Below, piece by piece: positions 1 to 12,560 of a stretch of DNA of 64,000 nt. The position numbers and the translations under genes are program-made. Below the pieces are notes generated by a model. The model was given only the letters and a program-made list of their open reading frames with translations. It was not told the DNA's origin and made no database searches. Positions within the stretch are counted from its first letter, which is position 1; every line of letters starts with the position of its first letter. The DNA comes from Megaleporinus macrocephalus (taxonomy: Eukaryota; Chordata; Actinopteri; Characiformes; Anostomidae), in the NCBI GenBank assembly GCA_021613375.1, contig CM038708.1, forward strand, positions 29,535,559 through 29,599,558, written 5' to 3'.

Positions 1-540
1 TAACTGACTGTAGGTCATTAGGTGTATAATAACTGACTGTATGTCATTAGGTGTATATTTACTGACTGTAGGTCATTAGGTGTATAATAACTGACTGTAG
101 GTCATTAGGTGTATATTTACTGATTGTAGGTCATTAGGTGTATAATAACTGACTGTAGGTCATTAGGGGTATAATAACTGACTGTAGGTCATTAGGTGTA
201 TAATAACTGACTGTAGGTCATTAGGGGTATAATAACTGATTGTAGGTCATTAGGGGTATAATAACTGACTGTAGGTCATTAGTTGTATAATAACTGACTG
301 TAGGTCATTAGGGGTATAATAACTGACTGTAGGTCATTAGTTGTATAATAACTGACTGTAGGTCATTAGGGGTATAATTACTGACTGTAGGTCATTAGGG
401 GTATAATAACTGACTGTAGGTCATTAGGTGTATATTTACTGACTGTAGGTCATTAGGTGTATATTTACTGACTGTAGGTCATTAGGTGTATAATTACTGA
501 CTGCAGGTCATTAGGGGTATAATAACTGACTGTAGGTCAG
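1..540. repeat. 29-bp minisatellite, about 18.5 copies, open at left window edge
   Basis: Head-to-tail copies of a 29-bp unit whose core reads actgactgtaggtcattag, followed by g(t/g)gtata and a variable ataa/attt junction. Copies differ mainly at two positions (ggtg/gggg/gttg, and taa/ttt before the next actgac). The array stops abruptly near 540 within a truncated unit. It begins at base 1, so its true length is unknown. It lies upstream of the first RGS12 exon seen here and is therefore probably intronic. No coding frame is supported. Confidence 0.95.
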
Positions 541-866
541 GTGTTGCTGCACAGTTTGTTAGCCAAAAGGAAAAGAGACCACTATCAGGCCAGCTATCAT
601 TTAAGTGGTTGACTCTTCTCAGCACAGAAATCGGCAGCTGAAGTCAGTGTTAGTTGAATGTTGGGACGAGGCTGCTGTCCCCAAACTGGTGCAAAATAGC
701 ACAGAGTAACACCAAATATGCATAAAGTGAGAAAGCTCACCTGCACCTGTAATAATTGCTTTGTCAAATCAGCCCTAAAGCCTTGAACTCTTCAGCACTT
801 CATAAGGTATATTTCAATAGTCATGTTCAGCTACAGAACTGTCTTGTCTGTGTATGTTTGCGTCAG

Positions 867-3800
867 TGTGATCAGAGGACCTCCACATGGGAGCGGGACA
901 GGGAGAGGTTGAGCAGGTCGTGCACAGTAACGCTTCCTGACAGTTCCAGCTGTTGTGTGCCTCTTAGGCAGGGGGCTTCCATCAGACAAGTGCTGCTTGA
1001 GCTCTGCCAGAAACAACATATCAACCTCGCGGCGGTCGACCTCTTCCTTATCGGAGGAGAGAAGGTACACTCCAGCTCACTATCACTGAAGGCGTGTCAG
1101 CAGTAACCTCCATCATAATATTAATAATAATACAATCACAATATAGAGCTTACTTTTAGCCCAAATACTTTTAAATACCTTCAGGTGTATAAGTCTACTA
1201 AATTTGTTTACATAAAACTATGAGGAGATCTTATACATCTGGAAAATGCATATTTTATTATGTTGTTTTTTTGCTGATGCTAAATTTGAGCGCCCTGTCA
1301 TGCCTGTTGTAATTCAGAATGCTACAGTGTCACATGTTATAGTGTCACAACACCAGCGAGGCTACATTGATGGCTTCTTGCAGCATGTAAAGTAATGTTT
1401 AGTAGAACTTATAATCAATTATTCCCATTTCCCAAATAGTTGTAGTCTGAATGAACTGCATGAGGGTCAGAGATTTATTTTGATTATGTTTTATGTTGTT
1501 CTTTAAAGCCTCTAGTGTTGGACCAAGACAGCATGACTCTCAGTTGTAGAGACCTTCGACTGGAGAAGCGAACGTTATTCAGGTAAATTCTACTAAACTC
1601 AATTATATACCTTTTCTAAGGGCTTAAGTAGAGATGGAGCATGTTTATGGGGGAGGGGAGTGAAGTCCTGGAACAATGATGAGGTGCCATATCCACTAAA
1701 ATAGGTGCCAAACCCAGTCAGGGAGATGACGGATCCAGATCCAGCTTGTTTCAGGACAGTTTAAGCCCTGCCTTGTCTTTTGAATCAAGGAGAGGATGAA
1801 GTTTTAGAACAGGGACAATTCTTTGCACATGTTATTATATGAGAATAGAGCTAGTTTATTATAGACTGCTCGTAGGCTGTCATTCCACCTTCGCTAAGAG
1901 TCATTCTTCCATTCACTTTCCAGAAACACGGATTCCGGCTGGTTTATCCCAGTTTCATAATCCATAGGAAATAGTATCAAACAAATACATGGCTGTATAC
2001 TTGTGCTATAAATATTTCTCGTCTGTCTTCTATTTTCAGACTGGATCTGGTGCCCATTAACAGATCAGTAGGACTGAAAGCCAAGCCCACCAAACCCGTC
2101 GCTGAGGTCCTGCGCCCTGTGGTTGCCAAGTACGGCCTCCGCCTTAGCGACCTGGTGGCCAGAATAGTAAGTAACTTTGCCATGGCAACGTGCATTTGTG
2201 GTAGAATTCACCATATTTGTGGGCAAACAAGGGTGGGGCTGCGTGGTTACACAGTGTATGTGAAAGTGCTGCTCTAGAATCAGTTTCCCCCACATTAAAA
2301 GGTTCAGAAATGGTTTCGGACAAAGGGCAGAACTGCTCAGAGAACTGTAAAAGTGAATGCTGATGTCATAGGGTGTGGTGGATGGTGTGGGGCCCTGCAG
2401 TACACTGCTTTTTCTTCTGTTACATGTGAAATGGCAGTCAAGGCAAGTCTGTTAAGCTAGATTTAAACATGAAAGCTACAAAACTGGCCGACCACTGCCT
2501 GGAATTTAGACTGTGATGGCAGCAGATGTAGCCCACTGCCTGTCCACAAAACAGATGTGTTCTTTTTTTGCCAGATATTCTAAACAGAGCTTTTCCTCCT
2601 CTCATATAGACCACGACTGACCATTAGTGCTGAAACACATCTAAAATCATAGTAGCACAAAAGTTATTTGTCTTATTTAGTATCTGAGGGGGCAAATTTG
2701 ACTGACAAGTTGGGAGGACCAACGCTGAGAGGCTACAGCCTACATACAGTGCTAGCACCACAATATTTCAGATTTCTCATGTAAAACTGACTGGGTAAAC
2801 AACATACATTTCCTTATTCTCATGAAATCTAATGCTTTATATGTCAACATTAAAACAAAAACATGAACTACATATGTGAACACTTGATTGTGTAGATAGA
2901 TAAAAACGTAATATGCTGTTAACCTAACTGCTATAATACTTGTGCAGTTGCCTGTTTTGTAACTATTAACCATTCTGTTACCCCACAAAAGCTATTCTGA
3001 AATAGTGTGGGAGCCCCCTGTTGCCCCCTGAATTTGGTATATAAACCGAAGACAAGATTCAAATGTGTCTTTTAGTTACATACAAATACAAACAAATTCT
3101 TCAGCGCAGTTCTTGTCAAAATAAGCAAATAATAAGCAAATAAAAGAGTTGCAAAGAAGAAACACTAACAGTTCTCTCTGTTGTTCAGAGTGGAGAGACG
3201 GAGGCACTCGATTTGGGACTGCCCATATCAAACCTCGATGGCCTTCGAGTAGTCTTAGAGAGAGCTGATCCAAGCTCTTCCAAAGGTATGTATGCAGACA
3301 TACTCTTCACCCACAGTTTTGTTGTTATACCTTGTTTGGACACAGGGTAATACATATGCCCCATGTGTTTTATATATATACCCTTATGTTTAGACGTTTG
3401 AAATCACTTATTATATTAATAATTTCTGTTTTTTTATGTGGAGTGATATTTTATATATTATATTTTATAAAGGATTATAAGATATTTTTACATATTTTGT
3501 TCAGCATTTTAAGCATTTAGATTTATTATGTTTTCTACCTCAAGATTAATATGTTGACAACTTGTCAGACTTTTGGTGTTGTTTTTGACACACATGCTTA
3601 ATTTAGGATTTTTGGTGGCTCTCTAAAGCCATGTTAACTTAGCTTATGAGTAGGGGCTAATGACAGGCTTGCTGTCTGTTCGAGGGGAGTGTGGTTGGGG
3701 AGCTGATCCGCTCTTTGCCTGAGTAAAGCTGAAGATATAGGGGCACTTCTATTTACTAGAAATTCTCTTTACCTACTTCTTCAACGCTGAAGAAGCTTCT

Positions 3801-4488
3801 CCTTCAAATGAAAATTTCACACCCAGTTTGTTCCCACGCTAAGAAGTTCCCAGCGACACCTAGCCCAGAAATTCTCATGGTTGCCTCCAGATGTTCTCAT
3901 TACACAATCATGTCTGGCCCTGCAAGATGACCTTAATCATAGCTCACCACTTTTCTAATGTGAGGTATTCTGAATATTCCTTTTATTATAACTTGATGTT
4001 TTACAGCTTTCGCAGACATCAAATCTTAGTAATATAAAAAAATAAATTTGCCTTTTCCATTTTAAAATATGAAACAGATTTCATAAAGAAGCAAAAAATA
4101 TAATAATTCCTAACATTAGCTCAATTTTTTAGCTTGAAAACAACCACATACAGGCATTGTCAGACTTTTTGGGTATGTCAGAGTGTTAGTGTGTGACCTC
4201 CAAATAGGATAGACACACTCCTACACATAGTACTAGCCTTGTGCTGTTCTAGCCAGTTTCCTGGAATTGAGCTCTCATCATCACTCTTGATAAAGAGGCA
4301 CATAACTACAGTGAAGGTCATCAGTAAAAGTTGTTTCATTAACTGTGCTTTGTTTCACTCTCAAAGCAGACAAATCTAAGACGATCCCCTCCAAAGGCCA
4401 GGTGTCAACACTGAACAATAGGGGTCAATCAACACCGGTAAGATGAAGTGGTTATGTGACTAAGAATTGTTTTTTATGTAAATGGTAG

Positions 4489-4531
<43 letters not shown>

Positions 4532-7500
4532 ATCAACCTGGGTGTATCAATATTAAAGGGTAACCTGCCCCTTACCTTGTTGTTGTTGCATGATCAGGGG
4601 GATCACAAGTCAGGTACACCTGTGAAAGGCGATGGAGGAGATAAGCACCCCATCATAGAAACATCACAGAAGAGGAAAGGCAATAAAATTCATCTGGATG
4701 AAGCTGAAGGTATGATAAATTCTCTCTGTCCATCTTTATTTTCTTATTTAATAGCAAAACAACTTGTCATAGATATTCATCTTCTAAATCTGTATAGATT
4801 GGTATATGTTGGGTCATTTATATCCCTTCATATATATAATTATCTGATCATCTGACTCACAATAAAATCTGTTAACAGCTCTATATACACATATATGCCT
4901 GCTGAATCAGATGAATTCTGATTAATTACAACACACACACCATACTTGTTATATATACACTACTGTTTAGATGTTTGAAATCACTTCTTTAATTAATAAT
5001 TTACGTTGTTTATTGTGGAGTGATATTTTATACAGTGTAGTTTAATGTATTATAGTATTTTTGTCAGATTTATTTCAGTGTTTAGATACATTATGTATTT
5101 TTACCTCTGTTGACAGCTGTTTTCTGTTGCTTTTGACACACATAAAGCCCCTGAAAACATATTATAAAATATAGATTTACTGAAGTATAGAAATACTGAA
5201 GTTGTGAGTTATGTTAAACATCCAGTGCAGATGAAAAATAGAAATTTTATCATTTATACCACAGAAAAAAATTCTCTTATCAAATCTATCTGAGAATGGT
5301 CTGAGCGTAATCTTAATATTCCAACAAACATGCATGACTGACAGCATAAAGTACAGCATTTTGGATGTTTTTATACATTTAATCTTACATGTATACAATT
5401 ACAAACACAGCAGTGTTTAAAGTTATCAAGTTATTAAACAAACATGTTGGCCCGTTATGTTGCTTGCCAACCATAACTTACTGTTAATAAACTACATTGC
5501 TGGATGGATGTAATATTTGTAATAATAATTTATTTATTAAACATTGGTATATGCCATCACACTGTGTTTCGTTGCTGTTTCTTAACAACCGAAGGCCACT
5601 TAAGGCTGTGCTTCATGCACACCACTGTAACACATGGCCTCCTGAGGCCTTATTTAAGTTTTATTTAACATGTCAGAGACTCTTTCCAGTGTGTGATATC
5701 AGTTTCTGTTATAGTGTGCAGCTTAGTTGGTATTTGTATTTTCCAAGATTGTAATGAAAACTACTTTTGTATAACATCCAGTAGGAGTGCTGCATTTGAG
5801 TAGTTAGGATGTAGTATTGTCTAAAATAGCTGCAGTATATATAACTCTCTTTTTTAGCTGTACACAGACATTGTTCTAGTAGTTCATATCATTACTGCCT
5901 CAGAGTGTTAAAATACTGCGCACCTCTACTCACTTGTCTCTGACTTTGTCCTGTTTCTCTCAGAGTTCTTTGAGCTGCTGAGTCGCGCGCAGAGCAGTCG
6001 AGCAGATGATCAGAGAGGCTTGCTGAGGAAAGAGGATCTGGTGTTGCCCGACTTCCTGCGTCTGGACACTGACTCCAGCGCCTCACCAGCCTGCTCCACA
6101 CCCACCTCCCAAAAACCTGGCCACAACAGCACCAACAAACCCCAACCTGCCACCTCCAACGGACAGCCGCTCAGACCCAGAGCAGAGATGGCCACCTTCG
6201 CCCCTCCCCTGTCCCCCATCCTACGGCCAGTGCACCAAACCCAGGTGCAGGATGGGGAAGGACTGGGTGACCTGACGCTGGTAGGCGAGGGAGATATCAC
6301 CAGTCCCAACTCTACCTTACTGCCCCCTGTGCCAATGCCCCTGTCCCCACACGAAGGCAGCCTTCCTGAGGCCAACTTCACCCCACCGCCTCCCTGCGCT
6401 CGTAGCCAGCCCAGCTCAGGTATTGCTCCCACATGACTAGCTGTTTGCCCTGTGGTGTGTGTGCTGGGTGTTTGTGCATGGTGGCTCGTGTTTGTGCATG
6501 AATAGCAGTGCCAGCAATGGACACTTTATATTGTAATTATATTAACATCGTCAGGTCGAATTGACATGCACTTTATGTTTATCGTGTTTATTTTTTTTAA
6601 TAACAAATTTCTGTAAATAATACAAATGTTGTAAAAATGTTTTCCTGGTTATAAAATCTGTTAACCCTTAGAAACTACAGTTATTGTCAGCCAAAACAAA
6701 ACAGTGGAGTAATTCAGTAGTAATGCTTTCTCTTTCATAGGAACGAGAAAATTGTATCTGCAAGAAGAAGTGGAGATATTTTATCATGATTATTAATGAT
6801 AAGTGGAACAAAGAAACATTCTGTACAGTCTTATCACATTTTGATTTCTTTATCTTTTACGTAGTAACATTTCAATAGTGTACCAAATTTGAAGGCAAAT
6901 GTAATAACTCACCTTCTAAGGGTTAACACAAGGATTTTTGTTTTGCCAAGTGTACTTCAAAGACACCATTTAAGGTGGTTGCTAAGGATATTTGCACCTT
7001 TCATGCAGGTGCTTTCATGCTACTGCAGTATGTTTAGCGAATCTATGTTTTCAATGTTAATCATGGAAAATTATTTTTCATGCTCATTTAAATCACCCTA
7101 GTGGCAGATTAGTACCTGGATCATCTCCCGTCTTTCCTCCAGAGCTGCAATTCAACAAAGCTGAAAGTTCGAGCCAAGAGGCTTCTTCTAATTACTGTGC
7201 ACAGAACTTACCACAGCTGAGACTTTCTAGGCTAAAACCAAGCCTGCAGTTGTTATATGTTCAGCTGACACAGACTGCATTGTTGAATTGCAAGGCATCC
7301 TGTTTCCTCTGTAGATCATTGTTGATTTTTGTATGTGTCTAATAAACACTAGAGGTGAAATCACACTAGACTTGCCTGTGATCATGTATAGCATGCCTCT
7401 TCATGAAATTAATTTCCACCTTTTTCGATCCCTCCATAGTTTCTACTAGCCTTTCCCTTCTTTGTCTTTCCCTTCTTTGTCTTTCCCTTCTTTGTCTTGT

Positions 7501-9256
7501 CTTTTCATTAAGCTTTGTGATTCATTTGTGATTCAGCTGTATATAAAGACGTGGAGTTAAAAAAATTCAGTTAAGAGTTAAAAAAAATCACATTAGTATG
7601 TGATTCTGATGCAGGTACAGAAACTTGCTTGTTGTTGCTCAGTGGTAGTAATCACGCAACTCAGTTTTTTGTTTATACTTTTGGGGAAATGTGTGATTTT
7701 AAAGTCGATACAGCACACACAGCAATGACAATGTTTCCTAATGGTCTTGTACATCCTGAAGGCTGTTTTAAAAGCTGATTTGAATTGTTCAACCCACACA
7801 TGATGTATTATTGTATTACAGAGGTACATCGCTGCCCCCATGTGGTTACGTATGTATTATACAGATTGAAAACACAATAGTACTTGAGTGTGAAAGTGTT
7901 CTCTCTGCTCTGACAACACTAGCCAAACCCAGTAATGAATTTATGAGTTGAATAAGGTGTGTTTAAAGACAGTCACCATATTGTGCAGGAATCTGTCCCC
8001 CTGGGACCACTTACTTACATTCAGCAATTCAGAACATAAAAAGCGCTATAAATGATTATAAGATATCCAGCACAGGTAACTCAACATTTCTAATGCACAG
8101 GTAGAGAATGCTTTCTCCCTTTGGCATTTGCTGGAAACCAGAAAACAACAACCTTTCACAGTTCTTACTCACAAAACTTATGATAGACGTTTAGACAGGT
8201 AGTTCAGTGATTTACACATATCAAAACTTTAGTTCCTAATGTTCTGTATGCTTCTCAGATCTACTTATACTTGAATTATAAATACTTATAATTTAAATCA
8301 CACTTTTAATCAAGAAGCTCTTTCCCAGCTGGGCTGCACTTGACTGAAGACTGAACCCAGTTCATGAAATGAGTAGAATAAGGTGGAAAAAAAGTAATAA
8401 GAACATCAGCAGACACACCAGCCCTGGACAGGACTGGACATGGAAGTATGGAGGATTTTATTCTTTATTGCACTTTAAGCACACAAGCTTCTCTGCTGCG
8501 CCTGTCGCCTGGCACTGCATCCTTTCAGTCCCACACCTCCCCACCCTCCTAAAACAGTGCTGCTCAATGGCTCCTTATGGACCCCCTATATGGTTAAGGA
8601 AAGATTAAGCACAGAGTTATGCAAACAGAGTGGTTTGAAATGACTAATACTGAGTCCTAACTGTTGACAGTGGTGGCGATAGGAACCAGACACATTTTTT
8701 ATATCAATTAATGGCACAGTGGTACTTGGGTGGGGGGTTGCTACATGTTCATGAGTCCTGATTCCTTATCACCACCACTGTTAGGAAATTCTGAGTTGGT
8801 AAGCTTCTCAGCAAGCCTCATATCAAACCACCCAGAATAACTCCATTGAGCGAAGGCTCACCTGTCTACAATGTAAAACCAACAAACTCACGGAATCCTA
8901 TTTTCTTCCTTGCTTTACTTTGCAATACTTTCGCCAAACTGCTTTCCACACGCTTTCTCTCTCTTTTCTCTCTCTTAGGTACAAAGTGTGGAGGTGAAAC
9001 TTCTCCTCCTGCCTACCACCACAAGGGGGTATCATGTCCTCCCCTACCAGCGCAAGAAGGCTCGCAGTCCTTGGACAAAAGGACAGGTGTGGACGGGGTC
9101 TGTCTGGAGGACAGCTTCGAGGGCTACGCGGCCGAGCTTCGTCAATGCCAGAGCAAAATGAAGAACGGCACTTACCCCTCCACCGACCCCACACGACCCC
9201 TCAGCAGCCTGTCAGACAAAAACAACACAGTTCAGTACAAAGCCACGTTTGTGTGA
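867..9256 (+). CDS. rgs12: RGS12 (regulator of G-protein signalling 12), 3' part: tandem Ras-binding domains, GoLoco motif and C-terminal PDZ ligand
   Basis: Coding exons read as 867-1064, 1509-1582, 2040-2166, 3189-3285, 4367-4437, 4598-4709, 5964-6419 and 8979-9256. They total 1413 nt, an exact 470 codons plus stop, with every junction phase agreeing. The first acceptor (866) is the least certain. Exons 1-2 give Ras-binding domain 1 ([31 protein letters not shown]). Exons 3-4 give domain 2 ([42 protein letters not shown]). Exon 7 carries the GoLoco motif ([10 protein letters not shown], then [20 protein letters not shown]), which in this family binds Galpha-i-GDP. RGS12 is an RGS GAP and scaffold for Ras/Raf-MAPK signalling. 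RGS14 is the alternative, but the GoLoco wording, the long Ser/Pro-rich stretch after it and the ATFV end favour RGS12. PDZ, PTB and RGS domains are not in the window. Whether this is a teleost a or b copy cannot be told. Confidence 0.9.
4361..4372 (+). promoter_or_regulatory. NAGNAG tandem splice acceptor in RGS12
   Basis: At the start of the fifth exon the sequence is tcaaagcagaca, so splicing can use the AAG (exon from 4367) or the CAG (exon from 4370). Both keep frame; the choice inserts or omits one residue (A-D-K versus D-K) just after the second Ras-binding domain. Confidence 0.55.
5964..6419 (+). CDS. rgs12: RGS12 GoLoco exon plus Ser/Pro/Thr-rich region
   Basis: A 456-nt exon between a pyrimidine-tract acceptor ending at 5963 and a gtatt donor at 6420. 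The first about 35 codons encode the GoLoco helix and the DQRGLL core containing the Gln-Arg pair; in this motif family the Arg inserts into the nucleotide site of Galpha-i and blocks GDP release. The rest (about 115 codons) is low-complexity Pro/Ser/Thr with no recognisable fold, presumably a disordered linker. GC content is clearly higher than in the flanking introns. This exon is the strongest single piece of evidence for the gene identity. Confidence 0.9.
6420..8978 (+). other. RGS12 last intron (2.6 kb)
   Basis: Intron between the GoLoco and terminal exons. It contains a short 15-17 bp pyrimidine tandem repeat (three copies of tttcccttctttgtc, about 7448-7500). I see no other exon, RNA gene or recognisable transposon. 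Upstream introns (1065-1508, 1583-2039, 2167-3188, 3286-4366, 4438-4597, 4710-5963) show only an (AT)n run at about 4491-4527 and AT-rich sequence. Confidence 0.7.
8979..9256 (+). CDS. rgs12: RGS12 last coding exon, ends in PDZ-ligand ATFV
   Basis: The acceptor is the tctctctcttag tract ending at 8978, phase 1, matching the preceding donor. It encodes about 92 residues of mostly polar sequence and stops at TGA 9254-9256 after the residues YKATFV. The last four residues fit the A/S-T-X-L/V consensus reported for the ligand of the RGS12 PDZ domain itself, which was described for the alternative 3' exon form of mammalian RGS12. It may be alternatively used here too; the window shows only that the exon is open and well spliced. 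Confidence 0.82.
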
Positions 9257-10279
9257 AGTTTGGCTTTAGGCTACGTAGCGTCTCAAAAACTTTCCCAAAA
9301 AGCACACGTGGAGAAACATTCTAGTGCGATGGAAACTAAACTTGTACAAATGTATTTTGTGTTGACGAAGAATAACTTATTAAATTAATGTTTTTTTTAG
9401 ATCTGTATAAATTAACCTGACATGAATGGAAAAGTATAGACTTCTTTGCGTCCACTTGTAACTCAAAGACTCACCGCATCCTATACATTTCAATGGAGGG
9501 CTCAGCCGCAGTGCATGAGGGTTCATCAGATCTCAACTTTAATGCTGCTGTCATGTTACATTTATCTAATCGAGCAGACGAAGACTGGGGTTCGACATGA
9601 ACGGTGAACACGAAAGCTTCTCTGAGGTGAGAGAAGAGAACAACAAATGATTATACAGAGCTGTTGACAGGATCTGGAGGAAGGACGTTTGATTGGATGA
9701 ACTTTACATTCGAGCAGGAAGGCAAAATTGAAATAATTCAAAGCTGTAAGGTTACTTGCTTGGCAGTGAGACTAAGCAAGCTAACCTTCGATCTTGTCGA
9801 CGACTGATGGACTGTGAAACTTACAAAAGCAAAAAAAAGTCTGTATATATGTTTCCCTGCAAGCGTATGTGTGATCTGACGAGGCAGAATGCTGCAATGA
9901 AAAGAACAAGTGGACGAGTGTCAGTATAGTTCAGTGTACCAGCCATGATTTCATTACAACCAGCAGACAAGTTTCCATCTGCTGTTACCAGTTTTAATGT
10001 GTATGAATTGTACATTGGAATAATTCATGTGTTCATAGATGAAAATTAAAAGAGATCCGTTTTGACGATGTTTTGTTTGAATACACACGCAAAACATACA
10101 TGTTCTTGAAGAGCCGCATATACACACACCGCCCATGTGTTATGGTCTAAGTGCCACATTATGCTGTGAGATTTATTTTGAACTTTTAATGGATTTCATG
10201 TTTTTAATAATCTGAAAGAGTATCAGTAATTCTTTAATTTTTGATCAACTAATTAATTAATTTATTTATTTATTTTATA
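9257..10279 (+). other. RGS12 3' UTR and downstream flank
   Basis: Sequence after the stop codon. No canonical AATAAA was found in the first kilobase. Weak variants (attaaat near 9380, aattaaa near 10043) could serve for polyadenylation. No further gene is visible. Confidence 0.4.
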
Positions 10280-10485
10280 TCATCACTGTCCAAAGAAAAA
10301 CAAGTATCTCCAAAATGGATATTTTACCGGAGAGGAGAAACTTTTAATATAAGTCAATGGAACCCATTTTTTCCAATGGAGTTTTGGAGCATTTCTATTG
10401 GTTCATTCTTTATGGAAGCTTCACACAATGTAAACAGCTGCTATAAGACTTTTACCAGTGACAGTCACCACAGAAACATTTGGTA
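10280..10485 (+). mobile_element. MITE family A, copy 1 (degenerate)
   Basis: Begins catcactgtccaaag, continues with aacaagtatctccaaaatgg, and contains the internal block gagcatttctattggttcat. Its left terminal repeat and interior match the better preserved copy at 26118-26373. The right end has decayed. Confidence 0.65.
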
Positions 10486-12234
10486 ACATTTTTCAGTGAT
10501 ACATATAAAAACAACTAAATTTAGGCAAAAGGGTTTTAGTCCAAGTCAGTTAAAAGTATAAAATGTGTTTTAAGCTCTGACTAAGCTAAACAGGTTTGGT
10601 AGAATGATCCATATAGGTAATACATATTAGGTGAGCTGAGAGCTGTATCAAGAATGGACCTAACTGGTTCAGTCAAGGCATTCAGTCCATTCAGTATATC
10701 AATGGCAATTGTACAAAACAGTTACCTTTCACTACCCAGCCCTGCAGACCCCTCATACACAGATTTAGTAACAGTAGAGAAACTGACCTAGCGCTATATA
10801 GAACCATTTTTAAAAAGGGTCTATACAGCACCATATTCAACACATTATCAATCTGATGATTAGTTTCATCAAGCAAGGAGCCATAAAATGAAATAGAACC
10901 ATTGCTTTTACTAAAGAACTTTTGAAGAACCATCATTAAAAGGCTGTTTTAAGATAACATACAGTAATCCATTCTTAGTCCCACAGTGGCGAATTCACTG
11001 TAGGTGTTTAGAACTATAAAAATAAACACAGTTTATGCTGAAAATGCTGAGCAAATCAATGAACTCGCAACCATGAAAACAGCAGTGTGCGTTTAGTTTT
11101 TTTGAGGTTTTCATATGACTCTATATGAAAATGTCTATAACTCTCAGTTCATTAACCAATTCATTGGTGTTTTTAAAAAATAGAAGCAAATTTGGTTTCC
11201 TTTATTGGTTGATGATACAAACTATGAATGAAAAGGTGTAAATTCATTGAAATGTTATGTAAATTAAGTTTGATATAAATGAAAATGTAATTAATACATT
11301 TTGATTTGAAAATGCAAACGATGATTCAGAAAAACACTGCAGAAGAATACTGAGGAGCAGGTACAGGTACATCAGCAAATAATGTTAATGTGTTGTACTG
11401 GAATTATCAAGGTTCTGGATAATGAGCAACTTTTACTTGAGTTAGTTGACTGTCAGCTGGCTTGGCTACAAACGCTAGTTACAAACACAACCTTAAAGAA
11501 CATGGGCCCTCAAAAGCCACAACAAAAGCCCCTTCAAGAAACCGACTCTAATGAGTCTAAGAATGTGTAATTAACTGAATAATTTGTGCTCAGCACGCTC
11601 AAACATTTTCTGAAAAGGATATATTACTCATCGCTTCTACCCTATATCTTATAAACTACAGGACATTGAAGTGTAATAATTAATCCAGAATACCATTATA
11701 TCCATTTTTTATTTTACCATATTCAATTTTCAGTTCATTATAGTTCAATTCGATTACAATGGCTCTATGATATAATGCTGATTCAACAGAAAACCTCTAG
11801 CTCTTCAATAGTTTTTTATCAGTTTTATGTCTTTTGGCTACAGACATCCAGGCTGTGCCTGAACTGGTAAACATTTTCCTACATAATCTCAAAAATTGGT
11901 ATATTTTTGTTCACCAATGTATGAATAATGTTAATGCAACCTTCGGTGTACAACAATGGCCACTACATTCACTTCTCCCAGAAAGAGACATATTGGTTTG
12001 TAAGTCAGATCAAGGTGTAAAAAATATAACAGCAACAGCATATGATACGATTATTTTCCCGAGTACAAATGCTGAAGATCTACCCACCCCGTGACAGCTC
12101 AGTGCTTTGCAGTTACACCTCCTTAACCAGCGGGAGTCGCTAAACATATCAGTCCATGTCAGTTTTATGTTAATTACTCCAAACTGAACCTTCTCAGCAA
12201 AAGCAGAGAGAACTTAGACGGCATCTAAAAAACC
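10486..12234. other. Intergenic DNA with short dispersed repeats
   Basis: Contains a snippet of the common teleost repeat with ctatatagaaccatttttaa wording (about 10790-10940; a related piece lies at 54545-54640). The stretch about 11440-11900 resembles about 32560-32820 (ccttaaagaac, then ccaggctgtgcctgaa versus ccagactatgcctgaa), so both are probably copies of one old element. Short open frames here have no coding signature. Confidence 0.45.
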
Positions 12235-12560
12235 TTCATGTGTCTTAGAGGACTAATGGAAATCAGTCTAGCAACGCCACACCTAAATAAACAAAACATG
12301 CAAAGTAAAAAACAAAAGACAATCAACAAAGACTACAAACCCGACTTCCAAGGGGAACTTCCAAAGCCATCGAATGGGAAATCTAACCTCTAACCTTTAA
12401 CAATTACTTCAACAGAGCCTTATCTTTCTCTGTCTTCATGTTTCAGATAACGAGGAACCACATCAATTGCCAGCACAGCTTGGGTTACCATTTACAAGCT
12501 GATTTTTCACATAGCCTGATATTCCATCTACTTTGAACACTTTGTAGCCATTGTTTGCAG
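12235..12560 (+). repeat. Dispersed repeat family B, copy 1
   Basis: About 300 bp sharing a series of blocks with 33510-33790 and 49912-50225: cttagaggactaatggaaat, aaataaacaaaacatgcaaa, aaccacatcaat and the final tgttccat/tattccatctactttgaa. All three copies have the same orientation. No terminal inverted repeat was seen. It could be the 3' UTR of a LINE, because copy 2 lies downstream of a reverse-transcriptase relic. Confidence 0.7.

Noticed and set aside
1..540. CRISPR or promoter-array interpretation of the 29-bp repeats
   Set aside because: Units abut without spacers, and there are no associated genes; it is an ordinary minisatellite.
2050..2277. Stand-alone 75-codon gene starting [12 protein letters not shown]
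   Set aside because: It is the second Ras-binding-domain exon of RGS12 read through its donor at 2167.
5892..6432. Minus-strand open frames opposite the RGS12 GoLoco exon
   Set aside because: They are shadows of a GC-rich coding exon; the + strand has the family motifs and splice sites.
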